From assembly GCA_948470335.1 (NCBI GenBank), contig CAOKOL010000003.1:1-64000 (forward strand): a stretch of DNA of 64,000 bases. Reading direction: 5' to 3'. The number at the start of each line of letters is the position of its first letter. The stretch's first letter is position 1. The notes below the pieces were generated by a model, which worked only from the letters and a program-made list of their open reading frames with translations, did no database searches and had not been told where the DNA came from. Source of the DNA: an uncultured Lachnospiraceae bacterium. Its GTDB lineage: Bacteria; Bacillota; Clostridia; Lachnospirales; Lachnospiraceae. Below, piece after piece: positions 34,701-42,474 of the stretch. The position numbers were made by a program, and so were the translations under genes.

Positions 34701-35150
34701 GCCCTGCTGGCTGCCAATCATCTGATTGAGAAAGAAGATGAGATCGAGGAATGGCGGCAGGCCGATTTCGGCGGCAAGCGCATCCTGGTGGTGGAGGACA
34801 ATGAGCTGAACCGGGAAATCGCAGAGGAAATTCTGAACGAAACCGGTTTTATCGTGGAGACTGCGCCTGACGGAACCGATGCGGTAGACCGGATGAAACA
34901 GGTGGAAGAAGGCTATTATGATGCGATTCTGATGGATGTTCAGATGCCGATTATGAACGGCTACGAGGCCACCAGGGAGATCCGTCTGCTGCCAAGAACA
35001 GACGTGAAGGATCTGCCGATTATCGCCATGACGGCCAATGCGATGGATGAGGATAAGGAGGCCGCACTGAAAAGCGGCATGAACGACCATATCGCAAAGC
35101 CTATCAATGTGGATGTGTTTATTGCTATTCTCGGGAAATATTTAAAATAA
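31737..35150 (+). CDS. Hybrid sensor histidine kinase with two receiver domains
   Basis: The 1137-residue protein has a membrane helix at about 10-25, a Cache-like extracellular sensor (about 30-280) and a second helix (about 285-305). PAS-like segments (about 320-600) come next. The DHp helix carries the phosphorylated His in MSHDIRTPMNAI, followed by an HATPase domain with NAVKYTP, DNGIGM and GTGLGMAI. Two receiver domains follow, with phospho-Asp in IIDWQMPETSG and LMDVQMPIMNG. No Hpt domain or output regulator is nearby, so its phosphorelay partner is elsewhere. The ligand is unknown. Confidence 0.93.
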   Translation: MKRSKKSLWNMASVLVLLVVVIVMFYWYSAENNKRIEAQNRTYAGDSALQTSNRVNDEFRNALSRISTYAYFTGEGLTEPVVTSRMLAGMTTNSLFDEFRFAYADGTYVTSRGNITDVSDREYYIEGMKGEQGIFVTRNSIITGQPSVSFYAPVYYRGEIIGVLLGMYSANEYLQHILSTTYFGEHADVYLCMQDGTVIASSDGESYEGDLLEDFLEIGAFDEAMLAEAKDIFENGGSQTFICKKNGRTDNICVIYNEESDFVLVQSFPQSITQNMIKNANRAGIILEIMLIGLFAVYIVMLIVQERREKKNLAHQNREMGYVIGGISTLFSRFVMIDLEKDTYEYLVGTSPERSEFARSGTYKDFIGYLSSFLLKEEEKEEFTQQLDSAAVISRLGEDSMDVRYEYQVTRNGRLEWEHMNVICLERKNNRASKILFIRQNITELKEKELRIQAEISLANRKERQYRIAITSNSICTYEFNLTEDRVEQDIILTMPDGESRSLLEATELEAPCKASDWFERCKKYIAEESLDDYESVLDVRYLKECFRRGEAEVHAEYWSVDYEGNRMCVRQSFIMTLENNEGDENEGDILVMVVTRDITEQVRQQKEQTLALQEALMQAQHANNAKTTFLSNMSHDIRTPMNAIIGFTTIAVSHIDRKEQVRDCLQKVLASSNHLLSLINDILDMSRIESGKVQIKEQECNISELMHNLVNIIQPQVKAKQLELFIDTFDVTNEDVIADSLKLNQVFVNLMSNAVKYTPAGGVISFRITQKTTFRRGYGDYIFVIKDNGIGMEAEFVKHIFEPFEREASATQSGIQGTGLGMAITKNIVDMMGGTITVQSEKGKGSEFTVELSLKLQDLEKNGVQIDELTGLRALVVDDDFDTCDGVSKMLMQIGMRSEWTTSGREAVYRAKKAHDEGDSYHTYIIDWQMPETSGIETAKRIRSSVGNEAPIIILTAYDWSDIEEEAKSSGITAFCAKPLFMSDLKSALLAANHLIEKEDEIEEWRQADFGGKRILVVEDNELNREIAEEILNETGFIVETAPDGTDAVDRMKQVEEGYYDAILMDVQMPIMNGYEATREIRLLPRTDVKDLPIIAMTANAMDEDKEAALKSGMNDHIAKPINVDVFIAILGKYLK

Positions 35151-35175
35151 AAGGAAGCGTCAGGTAATTTTATAA

Positions 35176-35275
35176 AACAGCAACGGACCGTACATGTCCC
35201 GGGAGGATTTACAGACACTTTAGTGGCTGGAAATTCTCCCGGTACAAGGGGGCATGGAAGGGCAGTTGCGGAACT
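35176..35275 (+). repeat. Structured leader repeat E (simple form)
   Basis: It runs from AACAGCAACGGACCGTAC (35176) to GCAGTTGCGGAACT (35275). The hairpin CGGGAG-GATTT-ACAG...CTGG-AAATT-CTCCCG is perfect. The basal stem is CATG/CATG, and GCAAC pairs with GTTGC as the outer stem. It sits between the kinase gene and purO, ending 18 bases before the purO ATG. Confidence 0.87.
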
Positions 35276-35293
35276 CTCATAGGAGGCATCAGG

Positions 35294-36007
35294 ATGAAAA
35301 TGATTGATTTACAGAAGGAGCTGGCCGGAAATTCATATCCGGGCAGAGGAATTGTCATCGGAAAATCGGCGGACGGACAGAAGGCGGTGGCTGCGTATTT
35401 TATTATGGGACGCAGCGAGAACAGCCGGAACCGGATTTTTGTGGAAGATGGGGAGGGCATCCGCACCCAGGCTTTTGACCCTTCGAAGCTGACAGACCCC
35501 AGCCTGATTATCTATGCGCCGGTGCGGGTGCTGGGCAATAAAACCATTGTCACCAACGGCGACCAGACCGATACCATCTATGAGGGGATGGACCGGCAGT
35601 TGACCTTTGAGCAGTCTTTAAGATCCAGAGAATTTGAGCCGGACGGCCCCAATTACACGCCCCGCATTTCCGGTATTCTCCACACGGAAAAGGGCGGGTT
35701 TAACTATGCCATGTCCATTTTAAAAAGCAATAACGGAAATCCTTCCTCCTGTAACCGCTTTACTTTTGCCTATGAGAATCCTGCGGCCGGAGAAGGTCAT
35801 TTTATCCATACGTACATGCAGGACGGCGATCCGCTGCCCAGCTTTGAGGGAGAGCCGAAACTGGTGGAGATTCCCGACGAGATCGACGCTTTTACCCAGA
35901 TGCTCTGGAACAGTCTGAATCAGGAAAACAAAGTGTCTCTGTTTGTGCGCTATATCAATATCGCGGACGGCACTTTTGTGTCCCGGATTGTAAATAAGAA
36001 TCGGTAA
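35294..36007 (+). CDS. purO: IMP cyclohydrolase (PurO-type)
   Basis: PurO closes FAICAR to IMP, the last step of purine synthesis. The 237-residue protein matches the stand-alone PurO family first known in archaea, with GNSYPGRGIVIG at the start, a NPSSCNRFTFAYENP block and IPDEIDAFTQMLWNSL. Most bacteria instead use the N-terminal domain of bifunctional PurH. The next gene supplies the other half of that enzyme, so the two together replace PurH. AGGAGG precedes the ATG, and the structured repeat occupies its leader. Confidence 0.9.
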   Translation: MKMIDLQKELAGNSYPGRGIVIGKSADGQKAVAAYFIMGRSENSRNRIFVEDGEGIRTQAFDPSKLTDPSLIIYAPVRVLGNKTIVTNGDQTDTIYEGMDRQLTFEQSLRSREFEPDGPNYTPRISGILHTEKGGFNYAMSILKSNNGNPSSCNRFTFAYENPAAGEGHFIHTYMQDGDPLPSFEGEPKLVEIPDEIDAFTQMLWNSLNQENKVSLFVRYINIADGTFVSRIVNKNR

Positions 36008-36016
36008 GGGAGGCGG

Positions 36017-36040
36017 AGTCCGGTTACGGACTGATTTTTC
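36017..36040 (+). terminator. Hairpin after purO
   Basis: AGTCCG-GTTA-CGGACT (36017-36032) is followed by GATTTTT. It is a short stem, so it may be partial or an attenuator between purO and the downstream purH-like gene. Confidence 0.55.
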
Positions 36041-36063
36041 AGATGTTGACAAAAGTCCATACG

Positions 36064-36106
36064 GGCACATGGTACGGCGGGCTGTGAAAGAGCCGGACCG
36101 TGTGCC
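36064..36106 (+). promoter_or_regulatory. Long hairpin in the purH-like leader
   Basis: GGCACATGGTACGGC (36064-36078) pairs with GCCGGACCGTGTGCC (36092-36106) with one G-U pair and one mismatch. It ends 35 bases before the start codon. There is no T-run, so it is a leader structure rather than a terminator. The role is unknown. Confidence 0.5.
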
Positions 36107-36141
36107 GATGTGGAACCGTGACGAAGGAATGGTGAATCACT

Positions 36142-37320
36142 ATGAAAGAATTAGAATTAAAATACGGCTGCAACCCCAATCAGAAGCCTTCAAAAATCTA
36201 TATGGAAGATGACAGAGAGCTGCCCGCGGAGGTGTTAAACGGCCGTCCCGGCTATATTAATTTTCTTGACGCTCTGAACGGATGGCAATTGGTAAAAGAG
36301 ATCAGAGAGGCTACGGGACTGCCTGCGGCCACTTCCTTTAAGCATGTATCCCCGGCCGGAGCGGCGGCGGGACTGCCTCTTACGGAGACGCTGGCGAAGA
36401 TCTACTGGGTGGAGGATCTGGGAGAGCTGTCACCGCTGGCCTGTGCCTACGCCAGAGCCAGAGGGGCGGACCGGATGTCCTCGTTTGGCGATTTTGTGGC
36501 GCTGTCCGACGTCTGCGACGCAGATACGGCCAATCTGATCAAACGGGAGGTATCCGACGGCGTGATCGCTCCCGGCTATACCGACGAGGCGCTGGAGATT
36601 TTAAAGACGAAGAAAAAGGGAAATTACAATGTGATTCGGATCGACCCTTCTTATCGGCCGGCGCCCCAGGAGAAAAAACAGGTGTACGGCGTAACCTTTG
36701 AGCAGGGGCGCAATGAATTGAAGATCGACAAAGCTCTTTTGTCCAATATCGTAACGAAAAACAGAGAGATTCCTGATCAGGCCATGATTGATCTGATGAT
36801 TTCTCTGATCGTATTGAAATATACCCAGTCCAATTCCGTCTGCTATGTGAAGGACGGTCAGGCGATCGGCATCGGTGCAGGCCAGCAGTCCAGGGTTCAC
36901 TGTACCCGGCTGGCAGGCTCCAAAGCGGACAACTGGTATCTGCGCCAGTCTCCCCAGGTGCTGGGACTGAAATTTCTGGATACGGTGGGCCGTCCCGAGC
37001 GGGATAACGCCATTGACGTCTATATGAGTGACGATGCGGGGGATGTACTGGCGGACGGCATCTGGCAGACTATTTTTGCCGAGAAGCCGCCGGTATTTAC
37101 AAGAGAGGAAAAGCGGGCCTGGCTGGACCGGCTGACCGGTGTGGCGCTGGGTTCCGACGCTTTTTTCCCGTTTGGGGATAATATCGACCGGGCGCACCGC
37201 AGCGGCGTTCGGTATATCGCCCAGCCCGGCGGTTCCATCCGGGACGACGTGGTGATCGAAGCCTGCGACCGGTACGGAATGGCCATGGCCTTTACGGGGA
37301 TCAGACTGTTCCATCACTGA
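36142..37320 (+). CDS. purH: AICAR transformylase (phosphoribosylaminoimidazolecarboxamide formyltransferase), stand-alone
   Basis: The protein transfers a formyl group from 10-formyl-THF to AICAR, giving FAICAR for the neighbouring PurO. It is 392 residues and corresponds to only the C-terminal domain of bifunctional PurH. The catalytic KHVSPAG motif (about 70-76) and AGQQSRVHCTRLAG (about 245-258) are present. The N-terminal IMP cyclohydrolase domain is absent. Gene order purO-purH(C) separated by 134 bases supports a split pathway. Confidence 0.93.
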   Translation: MKELELKYGCNPNQKPSKIYMEDDRELPAEVLNGRPGYINFLDALNGWQLVKEIREATGLPAATSFKHVSPAGAAAGLPLTETLAKIYWVEDLGELSPLACAYARARGADRMSSFGDFVALSDVCDADTANLIKREVSDGVIAPGYTDEALEILKTKKKGNYNVIRIDPSYRPAPQEKKQVYGVTFEQGRNELKIDKALLSNIVTKNREIPDQAMIDLMISLIVLKYTQSNSVCYVKDGQAIGIGAGQQSRVHCTRLAGSKADNWYLRQSPQVLGLKFLDTVGRPERDNAIDVYMSDDAGDVLADGIWQTIFAEKPPVFTREEKRAWLDRLTGVALGSDAFFPFGDNIDRAHRSGVRYIAQPGGSIRDDVVIEACDRYGMAMAFTGIRLFHH

Positions 37321-37383
37321 ATCTTCCGTGAGGTGTTTTCCGGAAGAAACGGCTTTTGGACAGTTCCTCCGGAAGAACTGTGA

Positions 37384-37412
37384 TTGACAGCGTTTGGCTT
37401 TGCCGATATAAT
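37384..37412 (+). promoter_or_regulatory. Perfect-consensus sigma-A promoter
   Basis: TTGACA (37384-37389), 17 bases, TATAAT (37407-37412), driving the small gene at 37480. It is one of only two exact-consensus promoters I found in the window. Confidence 0.85.
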
Positions 37413-37479
37413 GATACCTATAAGGAATAAAAAGGAATCTGGCTCAAATGGAGGGTGACGGCGAGCGGGAGGACGGAAT

Positions 37480-37716
37480 ATGAGACTGAAAAAGACACAA
37501 GACTTTCTTTCGTCAAAAGGGTTTCGGTACCAGTATACGGAAGAAGATGAGAGCGGCAGCATTGATTTCGAGTACAGAGGGATTTTTTATCATATCTGGG
37601 AATTTCCTCCGGAAGAACGGGGCGCAGAGAGCAATGTGCGCAGCGGCGGCTGGCATGAGGAATTCTACGGCGATTATGAGGATGAGATCATAGGCATCAT
37701 GAAAGAATGGAAATAA
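37480..37716 (+). CDS. Small protein of unknown function (78 aa)
   Basis: I do not recognise this protein. It is acidic and aromatic-rich: FRYQYTEED, IDFEYRGIFYHIWEF and GGWHEEFYGDYEDEI, consistent with a small alpha/beta protein. It has no signal or membrane segment. GGGAGGA lies nine bases before the ATG and codon use is like the flanking genes. A full-consensus promoter suggests strong expression. It may be a singleton operon or co-transcribed with the phosphatase downstream. Confidence 0.7.
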   Translation: MRLKKTQDFLSSKGFRYQYTEEDESGSIDFEYRGIFYHIWEFPPEERGAESNVRSGGWHEEFYGDYEDEIIGIMKEWK

Positions 37717-37789
37717 CTGGTAATTTTGGCGAATCCTCCGGCAGCATAGAACAGACGGGACTATGATGACCGGAGGGTTTCGCTGTGAA

Positions 37790-37826
37790 GGAAACCGTAC
37801 GGCGGGGCAGCTGCAGAACAGAATCA
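37790..37826 (+). repeat. Decayed copy of the structured leader repeat
   Basis: ACCGTAC (37794-37800) and GGGGCAGCTGCAGAAC (37804-37819) keep the family's 5' GTAC and 3' end motif, one base off consensus, but the hairpin between them is lost. It lies 24 bases before the phosphatase start codon. Confidence 0.5.
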
Positions 37827-37842
37827 GAAAAGAGGGAACGAT

Positions 37843-38463
37843 ATGGATATATATGTCATCCGTCACGGCGAGACGGACTGGAATGCGCAGCGGAAGCTGC
37901 AGGGACAGGAAGATATTCCGCTGAATGAGAAAGGACGCCGGCTGGCGGCCGTGACGGCGGAGGCGATGAAAGACATACCTTTTGCGGCGGCATATTCCAG
38001 TCCGCTGATCAGAGCCATGGAAACGGCGAGAACGATTCTGGGAGACCGGGATATTTCCATTGTGCAGGATGTCAGGCTGATGGAGATCGGTTTCGGCATC
38101 TTTGAGGGAGAGGAAATGAAGCGGGACAATCCCAGACTGCAGGGCAACGGCTTTATGAATTTTTTCACTGCCCCGGATCAGTACATAGCCCCCGAAGGAG
38201 GAGAGACTTTTCAGCAGGTATGTGACCGCACCACGCAGTTTCTGAAAGAGCTGGCGGCCCGCGAAGACCTGGAGGGAAAAAACGTGCTGGTGGCCAGTCA
38301 CGGTGCGGCGATCAAGGGGATGCTGAGCATTCTTTATCCAAGTGAAATCAAAGATTTCTGGCATGGCGGCGTCCATAAGAACTGCGCCGTTTCTCTGATC
38401 AGGGTATGCGGCGGACAGATGACGCTGATAGAAGACGGGAAAATTTATTATGAAAATGAATGA
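37843..38463 (+). CDS. Histidine phosphatase family protein (phosphoglycerate mutase-like)
   Basis: The 206-residue protein has the family active-site motif VIRHGETDWN with the phospho-histidine at residue 8. LQGQEDIPLNEKGRR, a catalytic Glu near 85 and the second catalytic His in VASHGAAIKGML are also present. Such enzymes include cofactor-dependent phosphoglycerate mutases, CobC and broad phosphatases; substrate cannot be chosen here. AAGAGGG precedes the ATG. galK follows after 64 bases. Confidence 0.88.
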   Translation: MDIYVIRHGETDWNAQRKLQGQEDIPLNEKGRRLAAVTAEAMKDIPFAAAYSSPLIRAMETARTILGDRDISIVQDVRLMEIGFGIFEGEEMKRDNPRLQGNGFMNFFTAPDQYIAPEGGETFQQVCDRTTQFLKELAAREDLEGKNVLVASHGAAIKGMLSILYPSEIKDFWHGGVHKNCAVSLIRVCGGQMTLIEDGKIYYENE

Positions 38464-38527
38464 AAAAGTGATAAGGCTTTAAAATATACGTAGACAAAGA
38501 AAAGGAAAGAAAGGTGGGTTTCGCCGG

Positions 38528-39691
38528 ATGAAAGAAAAAATTGTAAAGCGCTTTCAGGAAATTTTCGGAGCGGGAGGGGAAATCAGAAGCTACTTTGCAC
38601 CCGGCAGGGTGAATCTGATCGGAGAGCATACGGATTATAACGGCGGTCATGTATTTCCCTGTGCCCTGACCATCGGTACTTATGCCGCAGTGCGCAGAAG
38701 GGAAGACAGAAAACTGCGTTTTTATTCCATGAATTTTGAGGCGGCCGGGGTGTATGAATCCGACCTGGACAGCTTAAAGCCTGCCAGAGAAGCCGGCTGG
38801 ACCAACTATCCCAAGGGTGTGATGTGGGCTTTCGGACAGAAAGGCTTTCAGATTCCCTGCGGCCTGGATCTGATGCTGTGCGGCAATATCCCCAATGGCT
38901 CCGGTCTGTCATCCTCGGCTTCCGTGGAAGTGCTGACCGGATATATTCTGAAAAGCCTGTTTGGATTTGACGTGACGCTCCAGGACATTGCGCTGATCAG
39001 CCAGTATGCGGAAAATCAGTATAACGGCGTAAACTGCGGCATTATGGATCAGTTTGCCATTGCCATGGGAAAGAAAGACCATGCAATCTTTCTGGATACC
39101 AGCGATTTGTCCTATGAGTATGCGCCGATCCGTCTGAAAGAGGCGAAGATTGTAATTTCCTGCAGCAATAAAAAGAGAGGGTTGGGGGATTCCAAGTATA
39201 ATGAGCGCCGTTCGGAATGTGAGGAAGCGCTGGCACAGCTGCAGACGGTGACGGATATCCGGTCCCTGGGCGAGCTGGACGAAGCGCAGTTTGAGCAGTA
39301 CAGGAGTGCCATTAAACGGGAGGTGTGCGGACGGCGGGCGAAACATGCCGTATGGGAGAACCAGCGCACCCTGCAGGCAGTAGAGGCGCTGAAAGCAAAT
39401 GATGTGGAGCGGTTCGGCCGTCTGATGAACGAATCTCACATTTCCCTGCGGGACGACTATGAAGTGACCGGCATCGAGCTGGATACACTGGTGGAGGAAG
39501 CCTGGAAAACCGAGGGTGTGATCGGCTCCCGTATGACAGGAGCGGGATTTGGCGGCTGTACCGTCAGCATCGTAAAAGATGAGGCCGTGGATGCCTTTAT
39601 CCGGCAGGTGGGCGGCGCTTACCGGGAGAAAATCGGATATAAGGCCGACTTTTACGTGGTGGATATCGGAGACGGACCGTCGGAAATCTGA
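38528..39691 (+). CDS. galK: Galactokinase
   Basis: GalK phosphorylates alpha-D-galactose at C1 in the Leloir pathway. The 387-residue GHMP kinase has the substrate motif APGRVNLIGEHTDYNGG (about 20-36). The ATP-binding NGSGLSSSASVEV (about 125-137), catalytic-base region NCGIMDQFAIAMG and the C-terminal GSRMTGAGFGGCTVS follow. galT lies 112 bases downstream on the same strand, galM 34 kb upstream. Confidence 0.96.
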   Translation: MKEKIVKRFQEIFGAGGEIRSYFAPGRVNLIGEHTDYNGGHVFPCALTIGTYAAVRRREDRKLRFYSMNFEAAGVYESDLDSLKPAREAGWTNYPKGVMWAFGQKGFQIPCGLDLMLCGNIPNGSGLSSSASVEVLTGYILKSLFGFDVTLQDIALISQYAENQYNGVNCGIMDQFAIAMGKKDHAIFLDTSDLSYEYAPIRLKEAKIVISCSNKKRGLGDSKYNERRSECEEALAQLQTVTDIRSLGELDEAQFEQYRSAIKREVCGRRAKHAVWENQRTLQAVEALKANDVERFGRLMNESHISLRDDYEVTGIELDTLVEEAWKTEGVIGSRMTGAGFGGCTVSIVKDEAVDAFIRQVGGAYREKIGYKADFYVVDIGDGPSEI

Positions 39692-39803
39692 CAGGAGGCA
39701 GAGCCTTTGAGCGGCGGATCTGCGGGACGGAGATTAAAGCTGCAAGTGAAGTGATGATTGAAAAAACCGAAGCGGAATCATATATAAAAAGGGGTTGATT
39801 ATT

Positions 39804-41294
39804 ATGATAGATCAGGCGATCAGGCAGTTGGTGGATTATGGACTGCGCACCGGGCTGGTGGGAAAGGATGATGAAATTTACACCGTCAACCGTCTGCTGG
39901 AGCTGCTGGAAATAGAAGAATATGAGGACCGGCCGGCGCCGTCGGCAAAGCTGGAGGATATTTTAAAGGCGCTGCTGGACTATGCCGTGGAAACCGGCGT
40001 TATGAAAGAGGACGGCATCGTATACCGGGATCTGTTTGACACGAAGCTGATGGGAGCGCTGACCGGCCGGCCCGGCGAGGTGATTGAAAAGTTCCGTAAG
40101 CTGTATCAGGAATCTCCCCGGAAAGCGACGGATTTTTATTATCAGTTCAGCCAGGATACGGACTATATCCGCCGTTACCGGATCAAAAAAGACCAGAAAT
40201 GGACGACGCCTACGGCGTACGGGGATCTGGACATAACCATCAATCTGTCAAAACCGGAGAAAGATCCCAAAGCCATTGCGGCGGCCAAGCTGGCGAAGCA
40301 GAGCGGCTATCCCAAATGTTTGCTGTGCATGGAGAACGTAGGTTATGCGGGCCGGGTCAATCATCCGGCCAGACAGAACCACCGGGTTATCCCCGTGACC
40401 ATCAACGGGCAGGAGTGGGGATTCCAGTATTCTCCTTATGTTTATTATAATGAGCACTGTATTGTGTTCAATAAGAAGCATATCCCGATGAAAATCGAGC
40501 GGGATACGTTCCGGAAGCTGTTTGATTTTGTCCGGCAGTTCCCTCACTATTTCGTGGGTTCCAATGCGGACCTGCCCATCGTGGGCGGCTCGATCCTGAG
40601 CCATGACCATTTCCAGGGGGGACATTATACCTTTGCCATGGAAAAGGCCGGAGTGGAGGAAACATTCCAGGTAAAAGGCTTCGAGGACGTGGAAGCCGGC
40701 ATCGTAAAATGGCCCATGTCGGTGATCCGGCTGCGGGCGGCGGATTCCGACCGGATTGTGGAGCTGGCAGACCATATCCTGACGGTTTGGAGAGGGTACA
40801 CCGATGAGGAAGCATTTATCTATGCCTGCACGGACGGCGAGCCTCATAATACCATTACCCCCATTGCCAGAAGAAGCGGGGAGCTGTATGAGATGGATCT
40901 GGTGCTGCGCAATAACATCACCACCGAGGAATGCCCGCTGGGCGTCTACCATCCCCATGACGAGCTGCATCATATTAAGAAAGAAAATATCGGCCTGATC
41001 GAAGTGATGGGACTGGCCGTTCTTCCCGCCCGTCTGAAAGACGAGATGGAGCTGCTGAAAGCATATCTGATTCAGGGGAAGGACGTGCGCAGCGAGGAAA
41101 GCCTGGAAAAGCACGCCGACTGGGTGGACGGATTCAGGGACAAATATCCTGAGTTTACCGAAGAAAATACGGAGAAAATTCTCCGGGATGAGATCGGCAT
41201 TGTTTTTATGAAAGTGCTGGAGGATGCCGGGGTGTATAAGAGGACCGAGGAAGGCCGGAAGTATTTCAGGCGGTTTTTGGAGAGGGTGTCGTAA
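39804..41294 (+). CDS. galT: UDP-glucose--hexose-1-phosphate uridylyltransferase (class II GalT)
   Basis: GalT exchanges UMP between UDP-glucose and galactose-1-phosphate. The protein is about 496 residues from the ATG at 39804, which has AAGGGG nine bases upstream. This is the large Firmicutes form, not the 350-residue E. coli type. The HxH-like active site is visible in GGSILSHDHFQGGHY (about 265-279), and the zinc-free core includes LCMENVGYAGR. It is followed by a strong terminator. Confidence 0.95.
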   Translation: MIDQAIRQLVDYGLRTGLVGKDDEIYTVNRLLELLEIEEYEDRPAPSAKLEDILKALLDYAVETGVMKEDGIVYRDLFDTKLMGALTGRPGEVIEKFRKLYQESPRKATDFYYQFSQDTDYIRRYRIKKDQKWTTPTAYGDLDITINLSKPEKDPKAIAAAKLAKQSGYPKCLLCMENVGYAGRVNHPARQNHRVIPVTINGQEWGFQYSPYVYYNEHCIVFNKKHIPMKIERDTFRKLFDFVRQFPHYFVGSNADLPIVGGSILSHDHFQGGHYTFAMEKAGVEETFQVKGFEDVEAGIVKWPMSVIRLRAADSDRIVELADHILTVWRGYTDEEAFIYACTDGEPHNTITPIARRSGELYEMDLVLRNNITTEECPLGVYHPHDELHHIKKENIGLIEVMGLAVLPARLKDEMELLKAYLIQGKDVRSEESLEKHADWVDGFRDKYPEFTEENTEKILRDEIGIVFMKVLEDAGVYKRTEEGRKYFRRFLERVS

Positions 41295-41322
41295 GACTGT
41301 TGCAAGAATGATTGTTATGGGT

Positions 41323-41370
41323 AAAAGTGCTGTTAAGTCAAAGGTCAGAACGATTTAGCAGCGCTTTTTT
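41323..41370 (+). terminator. Rho-independent terminator of galT
   Basis: AAAAGTGCTGTTAA (41323-41336) pairs with TTTAGCAGCGCTTTT (41354-41368) with G-U pairs, ending in a T-run to 41370. Confidence 0.82.
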
Positions 41371-41396
41371 ATGACAATAAACATGAAACAGGATAC

Positions 41397-41425
41397 TTGA
41401 TATCAATTTTTTAAAATGATACTAT
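41397..41425 (+). promoter_or_regulatory. Sigma-A promoter of the fucosyltransferase gene
   Basis: TTGATA (41397-41402), 17 bases, TACTAT (41420-41425), 26 bases before the start codon. AAGGAG then follows. Confidence 0.68.
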
Positions 41426-41450
41426 TGAAAGAAAAAGGAGATCCAACAGC

Positions 41451-42344
41451 ATGAAGATACAATTTTTAAATGGCGGTCTGGCTAATCAGGCGTTTCAGTA
41501 TATTTTTGCAAGACATTATGAGCTCTCTCAGTCGGGGGATATTATGTATCTGGACGATTCTTATTTTGCCATACATACGGTGCATAACGGTTATGAGCTG
41601 GAGCGTGTGTTCGGTATTAAAGCTCATATGTTAAGCGAGTGCTTTGATAAAGCGGTGTGGGAATTTATTCTGGAGGAAAAGAAAAAAGGGAAAAGCATTC
41701 CGCAGATATTTTGTGAAAATCAGATTGAGATACAGCTGTTGTCAGAAGTGGGAGAGGATTTTAAAAATTTTAATCCTTTTGACGGAAAGGTATGGAAAAT
41801 TCCATACAATCAGTATATGCCAGAAATTCTGGATCTGGATGCGTGTGATAATTTGTATTACCATGGTTATTGGATCAATAAAAACTGGTTTGCAAAATAT
41901 AGGGATATTTTTCTACAGGAATTTCGCTTTCCGAAGATTACGGACAAAAAGAACCGGGAATATTTAAAAAGAATCCGGGATTCTCTTTCTGTCGCCGTTC
42001 ATATCAGAAGGGGCGATTATGTTACGCTGGATCTGGCATGGTCGGCGGAGCTGTATCGGGAATGTTTCAAACAGTTTGTCAAGCAGGCGCCCGGAGCATG
42101 GGAGTGCTTTGTGTTTTCCGATGATATAGAGTGGTGTAAAACACATGTGCAGGAATTGGGGTTAGACCAATTTAAAGCGGTTACCTATGTGGAGGGGAAT
42201 GTAAACGGGAAGAATTATGTGGATATGCAGTTAATGAGCATGTGTAAAGGAATGGTTATGTCAAACAGTGCGTTTTGTTATTTGGCGGCTTTGCTGAACA
42301 AAGAGCTGCGGTATGTTTTTAATCCTACGCATCGGGAGATATAA
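41451..42344 (+). CDS. Alpha-1,2-fucosyltransferase-like glycosyltransferase (GT11)
   Basis: The 297-residue protein has GT11 hallmarks: the N-terminal FLNGGLANQAFQYIFAR (GGLGNQ-like, with Ala in place of the second Gly), the HIRRGDY GDP-fucose motif (about 184-190), and the C-terminal VMSNSAFCYLAALL. It likely adds fucose or a related sugar to a surface glycan or to an exported oligosaccharide. It lies alone between galT and a minus-strand transporter. The codon use is more AT-rich than galK/galT, suggesting possible transfer. Confidence 0.85.
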   Translation: MKIQFLNGGLANQAFQYIFARHYELSQSGDIMYLDDSYFAIHTVHNGYELERVFGIKAHMLSECFDKAVWEFILEEKKKGKSIPQIFCENQIEIQLLSEVGEDFKNFNPFDGKVWKIPYNQYMPEILDLDACDNLYYHGYWINKNWFAKYRDIFLQEFRFPKITDKKNREYLKRIRDSLSVAVHIRRGDYVTLDLAWSAELYRECFKQFVKQAPGAWECFVFSDDIEWCKTHVQELGLDQFKAVTYVEGNVNGKNYVDMQLMSMCKGMVMSNSAFCYLAALLNKELRYVFNPTHREI

Positions 42345-42431
42345 AATTTTTTAAATGGGTTATGTTGTTTCGGATTCTAATCCAGATAGTAGTGTGATGA
42401 CAAATGTGGACATGGAAAATTAAAAATAACA

Positions 42432-42450
42432 GGGGAGCTTTATGCTCCCC
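42432..42450 (-). terminator. Terminator of the AI-2E transporter gene
   Basis: GGGGAGC-TTTAT-GCTCCCC is a 7-bp GC stem. On the minus strand it is followed by TGTTATTTTTAATTTT, a proper T-rich tail, placing the end about 25 bases after the stop. Confidence 0.65.
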
Positions 42451-42474
42451 CGCTAAATTTCCAAAGGTTCTCAC

